Origin: Bacteroidales bacterium F22
GTDB taxonomy: Bacteria > Bacteroidota > Bacteroidia > Bacteroidales > Bacteroidaceae
Assembly: GCA_029541985.1 (NCBI GenBank)
Contig: CP095414.1
Coordinates: 434,001-498,000 of the forward strand
Length of the DNA: 64,000 nt
Direction of reading: 5' to 3'
Shown: in pieces, positions 7,118 to 16,794 of the stretch
Position numbering within the stretch: the first letter of the stretch is position 1
Layout of the letters: every line of letters begins with the position of its first letter
Made by a program: the position numbers and the translations under genes
Notes under the pieces: model-generated
What the model was told of the DNA's origin: nothing
The model's input: only the letters and a program-made list of their open reading frames with translations
Database searches by the model: none

Positions 7118-9323
7118 TTTTTCTCCTCTCTGTAAATTCACCTGTTTTATCCAACTCGAACCAAGTACAATTCCATCGATTTTCGATTTCAAGCTTGCGT
7201 TTTTTGAATTCATCAGAATCAATATTTGAGACATTACTATTATTCCTTATAGGTAATGAAAGCCAAATAGTGACACAATTATCTGAACTATGATAGAATC
7301 CTATTTGTGCCTTTAGAAGTTTGGCTACAGCAAAACAAATAGCAAAAGGCAAACCATTGTTATGAGCAAAATAATCAGCTTCTAAGATGCGATGAGCAAA
7401 TTCTCTAAGATGCTCTTTACTATAATCGTTATCGTTTCCCGAAGCATAGATAACCAAATCCCCATGACATTCTACTAATCCCAGATGAAGTTCACCAGGA
7501 GTCATAAATAGTACCGATGATTTCAACACCTGTTCCAAGAATACTTGATAAAGATCTACATCTATTTCTTGCATAAAAGACTGATAGTAGCTATCAAAAA
7601 CTAATTCAAATCCCAATTTCGTACAATCTTGTGCTAAATTCACTTGACTCATTTCTAAGTAATCAATGATACTGACGTGCTGAAAGAATAATTTATACTG
7701 TCCAGATTCTAATTTGGATAAGATAAGGACATCATTCACTAATTCTGTTAACGACTGGCCGTTTCTTTCTACGATATTAAGGTATTCGTCTTTTGTGGAT
7801 GCATCTTTCACATCAGGAATCAAAAGAGAAAAACCGACAATAGGATTGAGAAGTGTTCTTATTTCGAAACTGACATCGACTAAGTAATTAGACATCCGAG
7901 TATCATTCAATTCAGCCAATTTCTTCATTCCAATCAAATCAGTACTATCAATAGATGTCATAACCAATCGATGTTTCCCCCCATCACTGATTTTCATGAT
8001 ACTGACAACAAAATAATATTTATCATTAGTTTCCTTTGTTACTAATTGGAAGATGTCCATTTTTGCTTTTTTCCCCTCCCAAACATCAGTGATTAGCTGG
8101 TCCAACTTTTGCTTGGCATCAGTATCCTTATATATAGGACTAATAATCAGTCTATTTTTTTCGACACGTAACCAATGAGAAATTTCATTGAAATATGTGA
8201 TATGAAAAGGGGCATCTACTTCGGTTAGGAAAGTAGCAATAGGCATATTTTTCAGAATCTTACGGAATAGTTTATCGTTAAATTGATTCACTCTTCTCTT
8301 AGCTATCAGTTTAATCATAAAGAAAACGAATAGAGCAAAAAAAGCCATAGCTAAAGCAACCATAACATTCATCTTTCCCAACACTTCGTTGACCATGAAG
8401 AATTTCTTATCTGATACGATATACTTATCTCTGATAGTTTTTATATCCCCTTTTTCCATCAGTTTAAAGAGCATATCATTCATCTTATAGATCAACTTTT
8501 CATTACGTTTTCTAGTAATCATAGTGATAGGCAGAAAATTATGATATACATTGGGCAATAATCGCATCTGCTGGAAAGAAATAGTATCTTTAATGAAAGG
8601 AACACATTCATCCCGTAAAAGAGCATCGCACTCTCCGCGATATACACTCAGACTCGCCTCTTTGAAATTTTTATACACTTTAATCGTTACATTGGGTGCA
8701 AACTGAACTAATTTGGGGTACACAACCTGATCTTCCACTCCCATAGCAATGGTAGCACCATAGTTATTTAAGTCAAACGGTTCTTTTATTTTTTGATTGG
8801 TTTTTAAGACAGCAGTTCGATATTCAGAATAGAAATAAGGAACAGAAAATGAATAATTTTTACTGTTTTTCTCCGTTTTTAAGTACCCTACAACGACATC
8901 AATATCTCCATCATCAAGCAATCTCTGTATCTCCTGATGCGAACCTATATATATCTGATAATTGAAGTGCAATTGATTGAGTACAAGATTCATCACATCA
9001 GGATTCAATCCCGATAGACGGTTGTTAGTGCCGAGTTCAAACAGTGGCCATGGTTTCTGTATTAGCCCCACTTTGAGAGGACGCGAATGCCACAGCAAGG
9101 TACCATTACTTACTGGAGAGACGATAAAGACATTGTCTACAGTTCGTTGTACTGCATCAACCATAGAACCAGTTGTTGTCGAGCTACTTCGGGAAGGAAT
9201 CATTCGACTCTGCCCTACATAGCCTCTCTGATTACCAGCAAAGGTAATCCCTCCCCCAAAGAGTACGACAAAGGAGAATAACAATAAAATTGTTCTGTTT
9301 ATGTATAGCGTCTTCATTTTCAT
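7107..9323 (-). CDS. Periplasmic-binding-protein / histidine-kinase-like protein with degenerate kinase core
   Basis: 738 residues with the same plan as its downstream partner: signal peptide (1-30), solute-binding domain (about 82-303), membrane helix (about 318-340), a PAS-like region and a kinase-like C-terminus. The H box reads VSFEIRTLLNP where the family has MSHEIRTPLN, so the phospho-acceptor His is Phe486. The ATPase part also lacks a clear N box, DxG motif and GxGLG lid. It is therefore probably a pseudokinase, perhaps a ligand-binding partner of the canonical kinase. The start is ATG 9323 (9317 also possible). The reading frame is intact, so this is not simple decay. Confidence 0.82.
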   Translation of the reverse strand: MKMKTLYINRTILLLFSFVVLFGGGITFAGNQRGYVGQSRMIPSRSSSTTTGSMVDAVQRTVDNVFIVSPVSNGTLLWHSRPLKVGLIQKPWPLFELGTNNRLSGLNPDVMNLVLNQLHFNYQIYIGSHQEIQRLLDDGDIDVVVGYLKTEKNSKNYSFSVPYFYSEYRTAVLKTNQKIKEPFDLNNYGATIAMGVEDQVVYPKLVQFAPNVTIKVYKNFKEASLSVYRGECDALLRDECVPFIKDTISFQQMRLLPNVYHNFLPITMITRKRNEKLIYKMNDMLFKLMEKGDIKTIRDKYIVSDKKFFMVNEVLGKMNVMVALAMAFFALFVFFMIKLIAKRRVNQFNDKLFRKILKNMPIATFLTEVDAPFHITYFNEISHWLRVEKNRLIISPIYKDTDAKQKLDQLITDVWEGKKAKMDIFQLVTKETNDKYYFVVSIMKISDGGKHRLVMTSIDSTDLIGMKKLAELNDTRMSNYLVDVSFEIRTLLNPIVGFSLLIPDVKDASTKDEYLNIVERNGQSLTELVNDVLILSKLESGQYKLFFQHVSIIDYLEMSQVNLAQDCTKLGFELVFDSYYQSFMQEIDVDLYQVFLEQVLKSSVLFMTPGELHLGLVECHGDLVIYASGNDNDYSKEHLREFAHRILEADYFAHNNGLPFAICFAVAKLLKAQIGFYHSSDNCVTIWLSLPIRNNSNVSNIDSDEFKKRKLEIENRWNCTWFELDKTGEFTERRKNEE

Positions 9324-9425
9324 CAATAGACAATTATAGTATCGTCAAGTTATAGTATCCGTTATAGATTACTCAAATTTAGTTAAAAATATAGAGATTA
9401 TAAAGTTCAGAGCTCTTTTTTTTAG

Positions 9426-9469
9426 AAAAAAAATCGTCTACAAAAGTCAATAGGCTTTTGTAGACGATT
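9426..9469 (-). terminator. Intrinsic terminator of the pheT-yebC-phosphohexomutase operon
   Basis: A perfect 15-base stem (9432-9446 with 9455-9469, 8-base loop) is followed on the minus strand by a U run from the A tract at 9426-9433. It lies 30 bases past the mutase stop. Confidence 0.9.
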
Positions 9470-9498
9470 CTAAAAAGTTTTACAACTCAAATAAGATA

Positions 9499-11241
9499 CT
9501 AAATTCCAAGAGATTTCATCACCGCTTGAATCTTATCTTCAGCACGAGCATCAGCAGCGTCAAATTCAGCACGAGAAGCCATATCCCCTTTTACTTCGAT
9601 ATAAAATTTGATTTTTGGTTCCGTTCCTGAAGGACGAACAGAAACTTTCGTTCCATCTTCAGTGAAATATTGCAATACGTTAGAAGTATCAGGCATATCA
9701 AGTTTGGTTACTTTACCATCACAGTTAGTTTGCTCGAGTGTCTGGTAATCTTTTACGACAACCACCTTGCTTCCTGCTATTTCTTTAGGTCCATTGTTTC
9801 TGAAATTGGTCATCATAGCAGAAATCTCTTCAGCTCCACTTTTTCCTTTTTTCACTACGCTGATTCCCTTTTCTTTAGAGAAACCATATTCCACATAGAT
9901 ATCTTGCAACAATTGATAGATAGTATTTCCATTATCTTTGGCCCAAGCTACAATTTCAGCAAGTAGACAGCATGCAGAGACTGCATCCTTATCTCTACAG
10001 AAATCCTCAGCCATGAAGCCATAACTTTCTTCACCGCCACCAATATACTTCTTCTTACCTTCAAGTAAACGAACCTCTCTAGCAATCCATTTAAATCCAG
10101 TATATGTATCCAACATCGGGATACCATTCTTATCAGCTATCTTTTTGATGAGTTCTGTCGTTACGATTGTTTTCACACAGAATTCATTGCCCTTCAACTT
10201 ACCTAATTTCTTATATTGAGTAAGGATGTAGTACAAGAACATCATACAAGTCTGGTTACCATTGATAAGTACCCATTCTCCTTTATCATCCTTACAGGCC
10301 ATACCTACGCGGTCAGCATCAGGATCAGAAGCCATAACCAATTCAGCATCAGTCTCTTTAGCCTTAGCAATAGCCATAGCAAGAGCTGAACCTACTTCAG
10401 GATTTGGTGATTCTACAGTCGGAAAATTACCGGAAATCACATTTTGTTCAGGAACATCGATGATATTTTCAAATCCCCACATCTTCAATGCTCTAGGAAT
10501 CAAAACGACACCTGTACCATGAATCGGTGTATATACAATTTTCAAATCCTTATGACGTGCGATAACTTCAGGATCAATAGAGATGGTCTTAACTGCCTGA
10601 AGAAATTTCTGATCCATTTCTTCACCAATGATTTCAATCAATTCTTTGTTCCCCTCGAATTTGATATCTGTAGCCTTAACTTTAGATACTTCATCGATGA
10701 TTCCTTTATCGTGAGGAGCCAATACCTGAGCACCATCATCCCAATAAGCTTTATAACCATTATATTCCTTAGGATTGTGAGATGCAGTCAAGATGATACC
10801 ACTTTGACAACCTAGGTTACGGATAGCAAATGAGATTTCAGGTGTAGGACGAAGGTTTTCAAACAAATACACTTTGATTCCATTAGCCGAAAAGATATCA
10901 GCTGAGATTTCCGCAAAGAGACGACTGTTATTTCTGCAGTCATGCCCTACTACGACACTGATTTGTTTCAAATCCTTGAAGTTAGCATTCAAATAATTAG
11001 AAAGCCCTTGTGTCGCGGCACCTACGGTATAGATATTCATACGGTTACTACCAGATCCCATGATCCCTCTTAGCCCACCAGTACCAAACTCTAAATCTTT
11101 GTAGAAAGATTCTATAAGTTCAGTTTTATCATCATTAGCAAGCATACGTCTTACTTCCTTTTGAGTCTCTGCATTGTAAGCTGGTGACAACCACTGTTCA
11201 GCCTTCTGTGTAACCGTTTTAATTAGTTCTTGATTTTCCAT
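9499..11241 (-). CDS. Phosphoglucomutase / phosphomannomutase family enzyme
   Basis: Alpha-D-phosphohexomutase moving phosphate between C1 and C6 of a hexose, feeding glycogen, cell-wall and LPS sugar synthesis. The 580 residues carry all four active-site signatures: the phosphoserine loop LTASHNPKEYNG near residue 150, the metal loop DPDADR, the sugar-binding GGGEESYGF and the phosphate-binding RPSGTEPKIKFY near the C-terminus. The length fits the long PgcA/PGM-type branch (about 570-580) better than GlmM. Last gene of the pheT-yebC operon, 37 bases after yebC. Glucose or mannose specificity is not decided. Confidence 0.9.
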   Translation of the reverse strand: MENQELIKTVTQKAEQWLSPAYNAETQKEVRRMLANDDKTELIESFYKDLEFGTGGLRGIMGSGSNRMNIYTVGAATQGLSNYLNANFKDLKQISVVVGHDCRNNSRLFAEISADIFSANGIKVYLFENLRPTPEISFAIRNLGCQSGIILTASHNPKEYNGYKAYWDDGAQVLAPHDKGIIDEVSKVKATDIKFEGNKELIEIIGEEMDQKFLQAVKTISIDPEVIARHKDLKIVYTPIHGTGVVLIPRALKMWGFENIIDVPEQNVISGNFPTVESPNPEVGSALAMAIAKAKETDAELVMASDPDADRVGMACKDDKGEWVLINGNQTCMMFLYYILTQYKKLGKLKGNEFCVKTIVTTELIKKIADKNGIPMLDTYTGFKWIAREVRLLEGKKKYIGGGEESYGFMAEDFCRDKDAVSACCLLAEIVAWAKDNGNTIYQLLQDIYVEYGFSKEKGISVVKKGKSGAEEISAMMTNFRNNGPKEIAGSKVVVVKDYQTLEQTNCDGKVTKLDMPDTSNVLQYFTEDGTKVSVRPSGTEPKIKFYIEVKGDMASRAEFDAADARAEDKIQAVMKSLGI

Positions 11242-11278
11242 AGCATTTTATTAATGTATTACTATAATAATGAAATTC

Positions 11279-12022
11279 TTATGCTTCTTCGTCTTCTTCC
11301 GTCATCTCAGGAAGCATATTTGTGTAGACATTTTGTACATCATCGTCATCTTCGAGACGGTCTACTATCTTGTCTATCGTTTCACGTTGTTCCCCCTTAA
11401 GATCTTTTAAGTCATTTGGGATGCGAGTAAATTCAGCACTCTTCACTTCATAACCATTATCCTCTAGATAATGTTGCATTTGACTAAAAGAAGTTGGTTC
11501 AGCATATAAGGTGATTCCCTCTTCATCTTCGTCATATTCTTCTTCGACCCCTAAATCAATCAATTCTAGAATCAATTCATCCATTTCAATGTTCTCAGGC
11601 TTAGTAATAGTAAACATCGCCTTGCGAGTAAAAATAAAATCAAGGCTTCCACTTGTTCCCAAAGAACCCCCTAATTTATTAAAAATCGCCCGTACATTTG
11701 CAACGGTACGCGTCGTATTATCAGTAGCTGTCTCGACATAAATAGCGATACCATATGGACCATATCCTTCATAGTTCATTTCTTTATAATCCTTCTGGTC
11801 TTTGCCTAGTGCATTTTTTATCGCACGTTCGATATTATCTTTAGGCATATTTTCACGCTTGGCATTGGAAATAACAGCTCTAAGGTGTGGATTCATATCA
11901 GGATCGCCTCCTCCTTCTTTTACTGCAATAGCAATTTTTTTACCATATTTTGTAAAAGTACGGGCCATATTGCCCCAGCGTTTCATTTTTGTAGCCTTAC
12001 GATATTCAAATGCTCTTCCCAT
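11279..12022 (-). CDS. yebC: YebC/PmpR-family protein (TACO1-like)
   Basis: 247 residues of the YebC/TACO1 family, described as transcription regulators and, more recently, as factors helping ribosomes through proline stretches. Visible hallmarks: GRAFEYRKATKMKRWGNMA at the N-terminus, NPHLRAVISNAKRENMPKDN near 44-63, EGYGPYGIAIYVE near 85-97 and the acidic C-terminal third. Situated between pheT (53 bases upstream) and the hexomutase (37 bases downstream), consistent with an operon. The C-terminal tail is very acidic (EMTEEDEEA). Confidence 0.93.
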   Translation of the reverse strand: MGRAFEYRKATKMKRWGNMARTFTKYGKKIAIAVKEGGGDPDMNPHLRAVISNAKRENMPKDNIERAIKNALGKDQKDYKEMNYEGYGPYGIAIYVETATDNTTRTVANVRAIFNKLGGSLGTSGSLDFIFTRKAMFTITKPENIEMDELILELIDLGVEEEYDEDEEGITLYAEPTSFSQMQHYLEDNGYEVKSAEFTRIPNDLKDLKGEQRETIDKIVDRLEDDDDVQNVYTNMLPEMTEEDEEA

Positions 12023-12075
12023 TTCTTATATATGTTTTTTATATTTATATAATTTCTTTTCTAAATCCAGTACAC

Positions 12076-14547
12076 TTATCTAAGTTCCGCGTTCAATTGT
12101 GATTGTAGATTTTTAATAATTTTCTGCATCACCTTATCGATTACCTTATCGTTAAGTGTCTTTTGTTCGTCTTGTAACATAAACTTCACTGCATATGATT
12201 TTTTGCCCTCTGGAAGATTCTTTCCTTCGTACACGTCAAATAATGAAACAGACTTCAACAATTTCTTGTCACATTTGTAAGCAATAGCCTCCACCTCTGC
12301 GAATGGGATGTTCTCATCAAGGAGTAGAGCTAAATCGCGGCGAACAGCAGGGAATTTTGATAATTCAGTATAAGAGACAGCACTTTTGCGTGTCTGTTTC
12401 ATTAGCTCTGTCCAATTGATTTCAGCATACTTCACCTCTTGTTCGATATCAAACATAGCAGTCAAAGCAGCCTGTACGATACCAAATGTAGCCAATACTT
12501 TACCTCCACGAGTAGTCACAGACACTCCAGCGGCATAGATATCATCAGAAATAGATGTCATCACCACTTGCCCCATCTTAAGACCAACTCTTCTAAAGAT
12601 ATTCAATAGATGCGCCTTCAACTCAAAAACAGTATTTTCCTCTTCTGAGCAAATCCATGAATTGGCAATCTTCTTACCAGTCATCCATAATCCAAAGTGA
12701 TGAGCTTCGCTATATCCACTAGTTACGGATTCTCCATTCAAATGACTTTCTTTATCAAATTGATAACAATTACCAACCTCAAATAAGCGTAGATCAGCAT
12801 TTTGACGTTTGATATTGTAAGCAACACTTTCCAATCCACCAAATAATAAGGTTTGGCGCATGGTATCTAAATCACTAGATAGTGGATTAATCAGACGCAC
12901 TAAATTAGCTGACGGATAAGTCGTCAATTTGTCATAATATGCTCCACGAGTAAGTGAATTGTTCAAAATCTCTTGAAAACCGGCACCAACAAGTTGTTCG
13001 CTAGCCAGATTCTCCAATTTATGACTACGATCCTCTTTGCTCTTTGAGACTAAGCTAGCCTTGTATGAAGTAGGAATCTCGACATTATTATAGCCATATA
13101 CACGTAGTATATCTTCGATGACATCTGCATCACGCTGTACATCCACTCGATAAGCAGGGACTTCAAGTACTAAACCCTTTTCGTCTTCTTCTAAGATAGT
13201 CATCTCAAGAGAAGTGACGATACTTTTCACCATATCGACAGGAATTTCTTTCCCAATCAATGAATTGATACGTTGATAAGCGACACTAACTTTAAAATTA
13301 TCGATTTTATTTGGATAGATATCAATGATTTCACTCGCGACTTCACCCCCAGCAAGTTCTTTTATCAGAATAGCAGCCAGTTTCAAGCAGTAAATGGTAT
13401 TATTAGGATCTACGCCACGTTCAAATCTAAACGAAGCATCCGTATTTTGGCCATGTCGTCTTGCTGCCTTACGCACCCATGTAGGATGAAAATAAGCACT
13501 CTCCAAGACGATATCTTTAGATTCCATGGTAGCCCCACTATCGAGTCCACCGAAGACACCAGCGATACACATAGGTTCGTCACCATTGCAAACCATCAAA
13601 TCGCGTTCATTCAGCTTTCTTTCAACCTCGTCTAGCGTGACAAAAGAAGTTCCCGCAGGTAAAGTCTTCACACGAATCTCTTTAGTCGTGATTTTAGCTG
13701 CATCATAGCAGTGCATAGGTTGTCCGAAGGCATGACAGATGTAATTGGTAGCATCGACAACATTATTGATAGGACGCAAGCCTATAATTCGAAGTTTATC
13801 TTGCAACCATTTTGGAGATTCTTTTACCGTGATTCCCTTCATAGATACTGCAGAAAATCGGAGACAAGCTTCACTGTTTTCTACATTAACTTTGATATCA
13901 GCCATATCATGGTTATCAATCTTGAAAGCCTCTACACCAGGACGTTTAATCTCTGCAGGAATACCTTGTTGCACGAGGTAAGCATACAAATCGCGTGCAG
14001 TACCATAATGAGAGCAAGCATCTGCACGGTTAGGAGTAATATCGACTTCGATAACATAATCACTCTCTAATTGATAATATTCAGCTGCTGACATACCAGT
14101 AGGAGTCTCTGCAGGCAATTCGATAATGCCATCATGAGAAGTTCCGACCCCTATTTCATCTTCAGCACAAATCATACCTAGAGATTCCTCTCCACGCATT
14201 TTGCCTTTCTTAATTTTAAATTCTTTGTCACCATCATAAAGGACTGTACCTACCGTAGCAACGATTACCTTCTGACCAGCAGCCACATTTGGAGCTCCGC
14301 ATACAATCTGTACTGGTTTCTCATTGTTCCCTAGGTCAACTGTGGTGATATGTAAATGGTCAGAATTGGGATGTGCTTCGCAAGTCAAAACATGACCAAC
14401 TACTAACCCTTTAAGTCCTCCTTTTATAGATTGAACTTCTTCAACTCCGCCTGTCTCTAGTCCTACTGACGTCAATGCATCAGCGACTTCCTGAGCTGAA
14501 AGTGATGTTCCAACATACTCTTTCAACCAATTATATGAAATGTTCAT
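12076..14547 (-). CDS. pheT: Phenylalanyl-tRNA synthetase beta subunit
   Basis: Charges tRNA-Phe as part of the alpha2-beta2 synthetase in the cytoplasm. The 823 residues show the full domain order: MNISYNWLKEYV at the start, an EMAP/OB-like tRNA-binding domain (about 40-150), B3/B4 editing region, B5 DNA-binding-like domain, a catalytic-like core (about 480-700) and the C-terminal FDX-ACB anticodon domain (SKFPAVRRDLALL near 735). pheS is not adjacent. Divergent from pyrB, with a leader of roughly 120 bases. Confidence 0.96.
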   Translation of the reverse strand: MNISYNWLKEYVGTSLSAQEVADALTSVGLETGGVEEVQSIKGGLKGLVVGHVLTCEAHPNSDHLHITTVDLGNNEKPVQIVCGAPNVAAGQKVIVATVGTVLYDGDKEFKIKKGKMRGEESLGMICAEDEIGVGTSHDGIIELPAETPTGMSAAEYYQLESDYVIEVDITPNRADACSHYGTARDLYAYLVQQGIPAEIKRPGVEAFKIDNHDMADIKVNVENSEACLRFSAVSMKGITVKESPKWLQDKLRIIGLRPINNVVDATNYICHAFGQPMHCYDAAKITTKEIRVKTLPAGTSFVTLDEVERKLNERDLMVCNGDEPMCIAGVFGGLDSGATMESKDIVLESAYFHPTWVRKAARRHGQNTDASFRFERGVDPNNTIYCLKLAAILIKELAGGEVASEIIDIYPNKIDNFKVSVAYQRINSLIGKEIPVDMVKSIVTSLEMTILEEDEKGLVLEVPAYRVDVQRDADVIEDILRVYGYNNVEIPTSYKASLVSKSKEDRSHKLENLASEQLVGAGFQEILNNSLTRGAYYDKLTTYPSANLVRLINPLSSDLDTMRQTLLFGGLESVAYNIKRQNADLRLFEVGNCYQFDKESHLNGESVTSGYSEAHHFGLWMTGKKIANSWICSEEENTVFELKAHLLNIFRRVGLKMGQVVMTSISDDIYAAGVSVTTRGGKVLATFGIVQAALTAMFDIEQEVKYAEINWTELMKQTRKSAVSYTELSKFPAVRRDLALLLDENIPFAEVEAIAYKCDKKLLKSVSLFDVYEGKNLPEGKKSYAVKFMLQDEQKTLNDKVIDKVMQKIIKNLQSQLNAELR

Positions 14548-14672
14548 TTAACTTATAATATTATTAAGATTCGTTTATTCTATATGGACAGACTATAATT
14601 AAGCTGATAAGCATGATATTAGCATTTTTAGCAAATAAGAATATCGCCAAGCTATCATTTGTCTGAGAATTG

Positions 14673-14704
14673 CAAATTTACAGCTTTAATTTTAATATTT
14701 CGAA
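14673..14704 (-). promoter_or_regulatory. Promoter for pheT
   Basis: The minus strand carries TAAATTTG (14680-14673), an exact TAnnTTTG match, 20 bases after a near-match TTCG (14704-14701) to the -33 TTTG. It implies a leader of about 120 bases before the pheT ATG. No clear T-box was recognised in the leader. Confidence 0.55.
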
Positions 14705-14751
14705 TATATTGATAAAAAACTACACATGTGAAAAATAGTCTCTTTATTCTA

Positions 14752-14782
14752 TTTGTTCTTTCACCAAAAAGAGGTACTTTTG
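14752..14782 (+). promoter_or_regulatory. Full Bacteroidota promoter for pyrBI
   Basis: TTTG (14752-14755), 19 bases, then TACTTTTG (14775-14782): an exact TTTG-N19-TAnnTTTG match. It decides the pyrB start: the in-frame TTG at 14753 lies inside the -33 box, so translation must begin downstream, at ATG 14825. Confidence 0.8.
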
Positions 14783-14824
14783 AGAGGTGATTTTACTACA
14801 ATTCCATTCAAACTTCGAAAAACA

Positions 14825-15757
14825 ATGACTAAAAGTTTAGTTAATATCGCAGAGTTGAGCAAAGAAAAAATCCAATACCTATTGGATATGGCTCAACTAT
14901 TTGAGAAAGATCCAAATCTTCCAATGCTCAAAAATCAGGTTGTAGCCACGCTATTCTTCGAACCATCCACACGCACTCGACTGAGTTTCGAGACAGCTGC
15001 TAATCGCTTAGGAGCGCGTGTCATCGGTTTTTCCGACCCTAAAGCGACGAGCTCTTCCAAGGGAGAAAGTCTCAAAGATACCATCATGATGGTCAGCAAT
15101 TATGCAGACATCATCGTGATGCGTCATTACCTTGAAGGGGCAGCTAGATACGCTGCAGAAATCGCACCGATACCGATTGTAAATGCAGGAGATGGAGCCA
15201 ATCAGCACCCTACTCAGACGATGCTTGACCTATACACCATCTACCAGACGCAGGGCAGACTAAATGATTTGGACATCTATCTAGTAGGAGACCTCAAATA
15301 CGGTCGCACTGTTCATTCGCTAATCATGGCGATGCGTTTCTTCAATCCGACCTTTCATTTTATCTCGCCAGAAGAATTGAAGATGCCCCAACCATATATT
15401 GATTTTTGTGATGAGAACCATATCAACTATGTCATCGATGATGAATTTACCGCTCAATCAATCTCTCACGCCGATATCCTTTATATGACACGTGTGCAGC
15501 GCGAACGATTCACTGACCTTGTGGAATATGAACGCGTAAAAAACAGTTTCATTCTTCATGCAGATATGCTCACACATTGCAAAGACAATATGAAGATTCT
15601 TCATCCGCTTCCTCGTGTCAATGAGATTGCTACCGATGTAGATGACACCAAATATGCTTATTATTTCGAGCAAGCAAAAAATGGACTATTTATGAGGCAA
15701 GCGATCTTATGTGATGTGGTAGGCATCACAGCAGAGGATGTGAAATCAAAAATGTAA
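14825..15757 (+). CDS. pyrB: Aspartate carbamoyltransferase catalytic subunit
   Basis: Joins carbamoyl phosphate and aspartate, the first committed step of pyrimidine synthesis. 310 residues, the usual length. Motifs: carbamoyl-phosphate loop [13 protein letters not shown] near residues 46-58, SSKGES near 75-80, [19 protein letters not shown] near 121-139, and [14 protein letters not shown] near 260. The start is the ATG of [14 protein letters not shown]; earlier in-frame codons fall in the promoter. pyrI follows after 18 bases, so the holoenzyme is the E. coli-like catalytic/regulatory type. Confidence 0.96.
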   Translation: MTKSLVNIAELSKEKIQYLLDMAQLFEKDPNLPMLKNQVVATLFFEPSTRTRLSFETAANRLGARVIGFSDPKATSSSKGESLKDTIMMVSNYADIIVMRHYLEGAARYAAEIAPIPIVNAGDGANQHPTQTMLDLYTIYQTQGRLNDLDIYLVGDLKYGRTVHSLIMAMRFFNPTFHFISPEELKMPQPYIDFCDENHINYVIDDEFTAQSISHADILYMTRVQRERFTDLVEYERVKNSFILHADMLTHCKDNMKILHPLPRVNEIATDVDDTKYAYYFEQAKNGLFMRQAILCDVVGITAEDVKSKM

Positions 15758-15775
15758 TAGTAAAGAAGATTAGAC

Positions 15776-16243
15776 ATGACAAGTAAAATTAAAAATAAAG
15801 AATTGCAAGTTGCAGCTTTGCAGGATGGAACAGTGATTGACCACATTCCAGTAGACAAATTATTTGCAGTAGTGACCATCTTGAATCTGCCTTTGATGCC
15901 CAATAAGATTACAATTGGTTTCAATCTACAGTCCAAAAAATATGGCAAAAAAGGAATCATCAAAATCTCCGATTGTTTTTTCGATGATGCAGTCATCAAT
16001 AAGATTGCACTTGTAGCTCCCGCTTGTAAATTGAGCATCATCAAAGACTATGAGGTCGTAGAGAAACGAATCGTCAAACTGCCCAATGAATTCACTGGAG
16101 TATGTAAATGTATCAATCCCAAATGTATCACCAATGCAGAACCCATGAATACCCGATTTCATGTCATAGGAGAAGATCGTAAGATGCTCCGCTGCCACTA
16201 TTGTGAACAAGAGATGAATCGTGATGAGGTGAAATTACTGTAA
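15776..16243 (+). CDS. pyrI: Aspartate carbamoyltransferase regulatory subunit
   Basis: Nucleotide-binding regulatory chain of aspartate transcarbamoylase. 155 residues, normal length. The N-terminal two-thirds is the allosteric domain ([15 protein letters not shown], where the Asp/His region binds CTP/ATP). The C-terminal zinc domain has four cysteines in the expected order (Cys-Lys-Cys, then Pro-Lys-Cys, then LRCHYC). Directly downstream of pyrB and followed by a terminator, completing a two-gene operon. Confidence 0.96.
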   Translation: MTSKIKNKELQVAALQDGTVIDHIPVDKLFAVVTILNLPLMPNKITIGFNLQSKKYGKKGIIKISDCFFDDAVINKIALVAPACKLSIIKDYEVVEKRIVKLPNEFTGVCKCINPKCITNAEPMNTRFHVIGEDRKMLRCHYCEQEMNRDEVKLL

Positions 16244-16262
16244 TTCATCAACAAAACTATAC

Positions 16263-16300
16263 AAAAAAAGGCTGTACTAATAAACGTACAGCCTTTTTTT
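16263..16300. terminator. Terminator after pyrBI
   Basis: Stem GGCTGTAC (16270-16277) with GTACAGCC (16286-16293), 8-base loop, flanked by seven A on the left and a T run on the right, so it can act in either direction. It lies 20 bases past the pyrI stop. Confidence 0.9.
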
Positions 16301-16794
16301 TGATGACTAGGAGTCAGCCTTCTTTTATTAAATTTAATCATTGTCTCTGCTTTTTACCATAGTGAAAATAATTGATCATGATGCGCATCGAATCAGTGAA
16401 TAAGCAAATAGAATCGTCTCGTCAGTCCTATTAACTGCGAGAAAGTGCTTTAAAATCGTTTTTTTTTATAATTGAACAAAAAAGATAGCGACTAAACAAA
16501 GACAAATTTCAGTAGCTTAGGCCCTTACATGGAAAGACTTCGTGTTCTTTTTTTTGAACACGAAGTCTTTCTTTGGTAACAACGGGTTGTTACTAGTGGT
16601 CAATAGACGGGTATCTGTTAATTAATCACATATTTACCCTCAAAAGGGTCAAATGTTAAGTCTATCCGAAAGAGATAGCAGCGTGGAATCTTAAATAATA
16701 ACCTTCTGCTATCCCCGATATGCGAATGAATTTCTCACCTCTTTTAGCCTTGAAATTTTCAAGTGAGCGAGAGAATAAATCGACTAGATAAAAT
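16301..16794. other. Non-coding stretch with three hairpins
   Basis: Nearly 500 bases between pyrI and rfbC without a convincing gene; a 65-codon minus-strand ORF overlapping rfbC has no recognisable content. It holds a perfect 15-base stem with an eight-T loop (16533-16547 / 16556-16570), a GTAACAAC/GTTGTTAC palindrome (16576-16593) and an ACCCT/AGGGT hairpin (16636-16649). The first resembles a terminator but has its U run in the loop, not after the stem. It may be structured RNA or the 3' end of an unseen transcript. Confidence 0.5.

Noticed and set aside
7107..9323. Pseudogene call for the kinase lacking His
   Set aside because: The frame is open over 738 codons with intact signal peptide, binding domain and membrane helix. 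This looks like a maintained pseudokinase instead of a decaying gene.
14548..14672. T-box or other riboswitch in the pheT leader
   Set aside because: No T-box sequence (TGGNACCGCG-like) or other known aptamer was recognised; only an ordinary AT-rich leader is visible.
14753..14824. N-terminal extension of pyrB from TTG 14753
   Set aside because: The TTG is part of the -33 promoter box, and the protein family begins at the ATG 14825.
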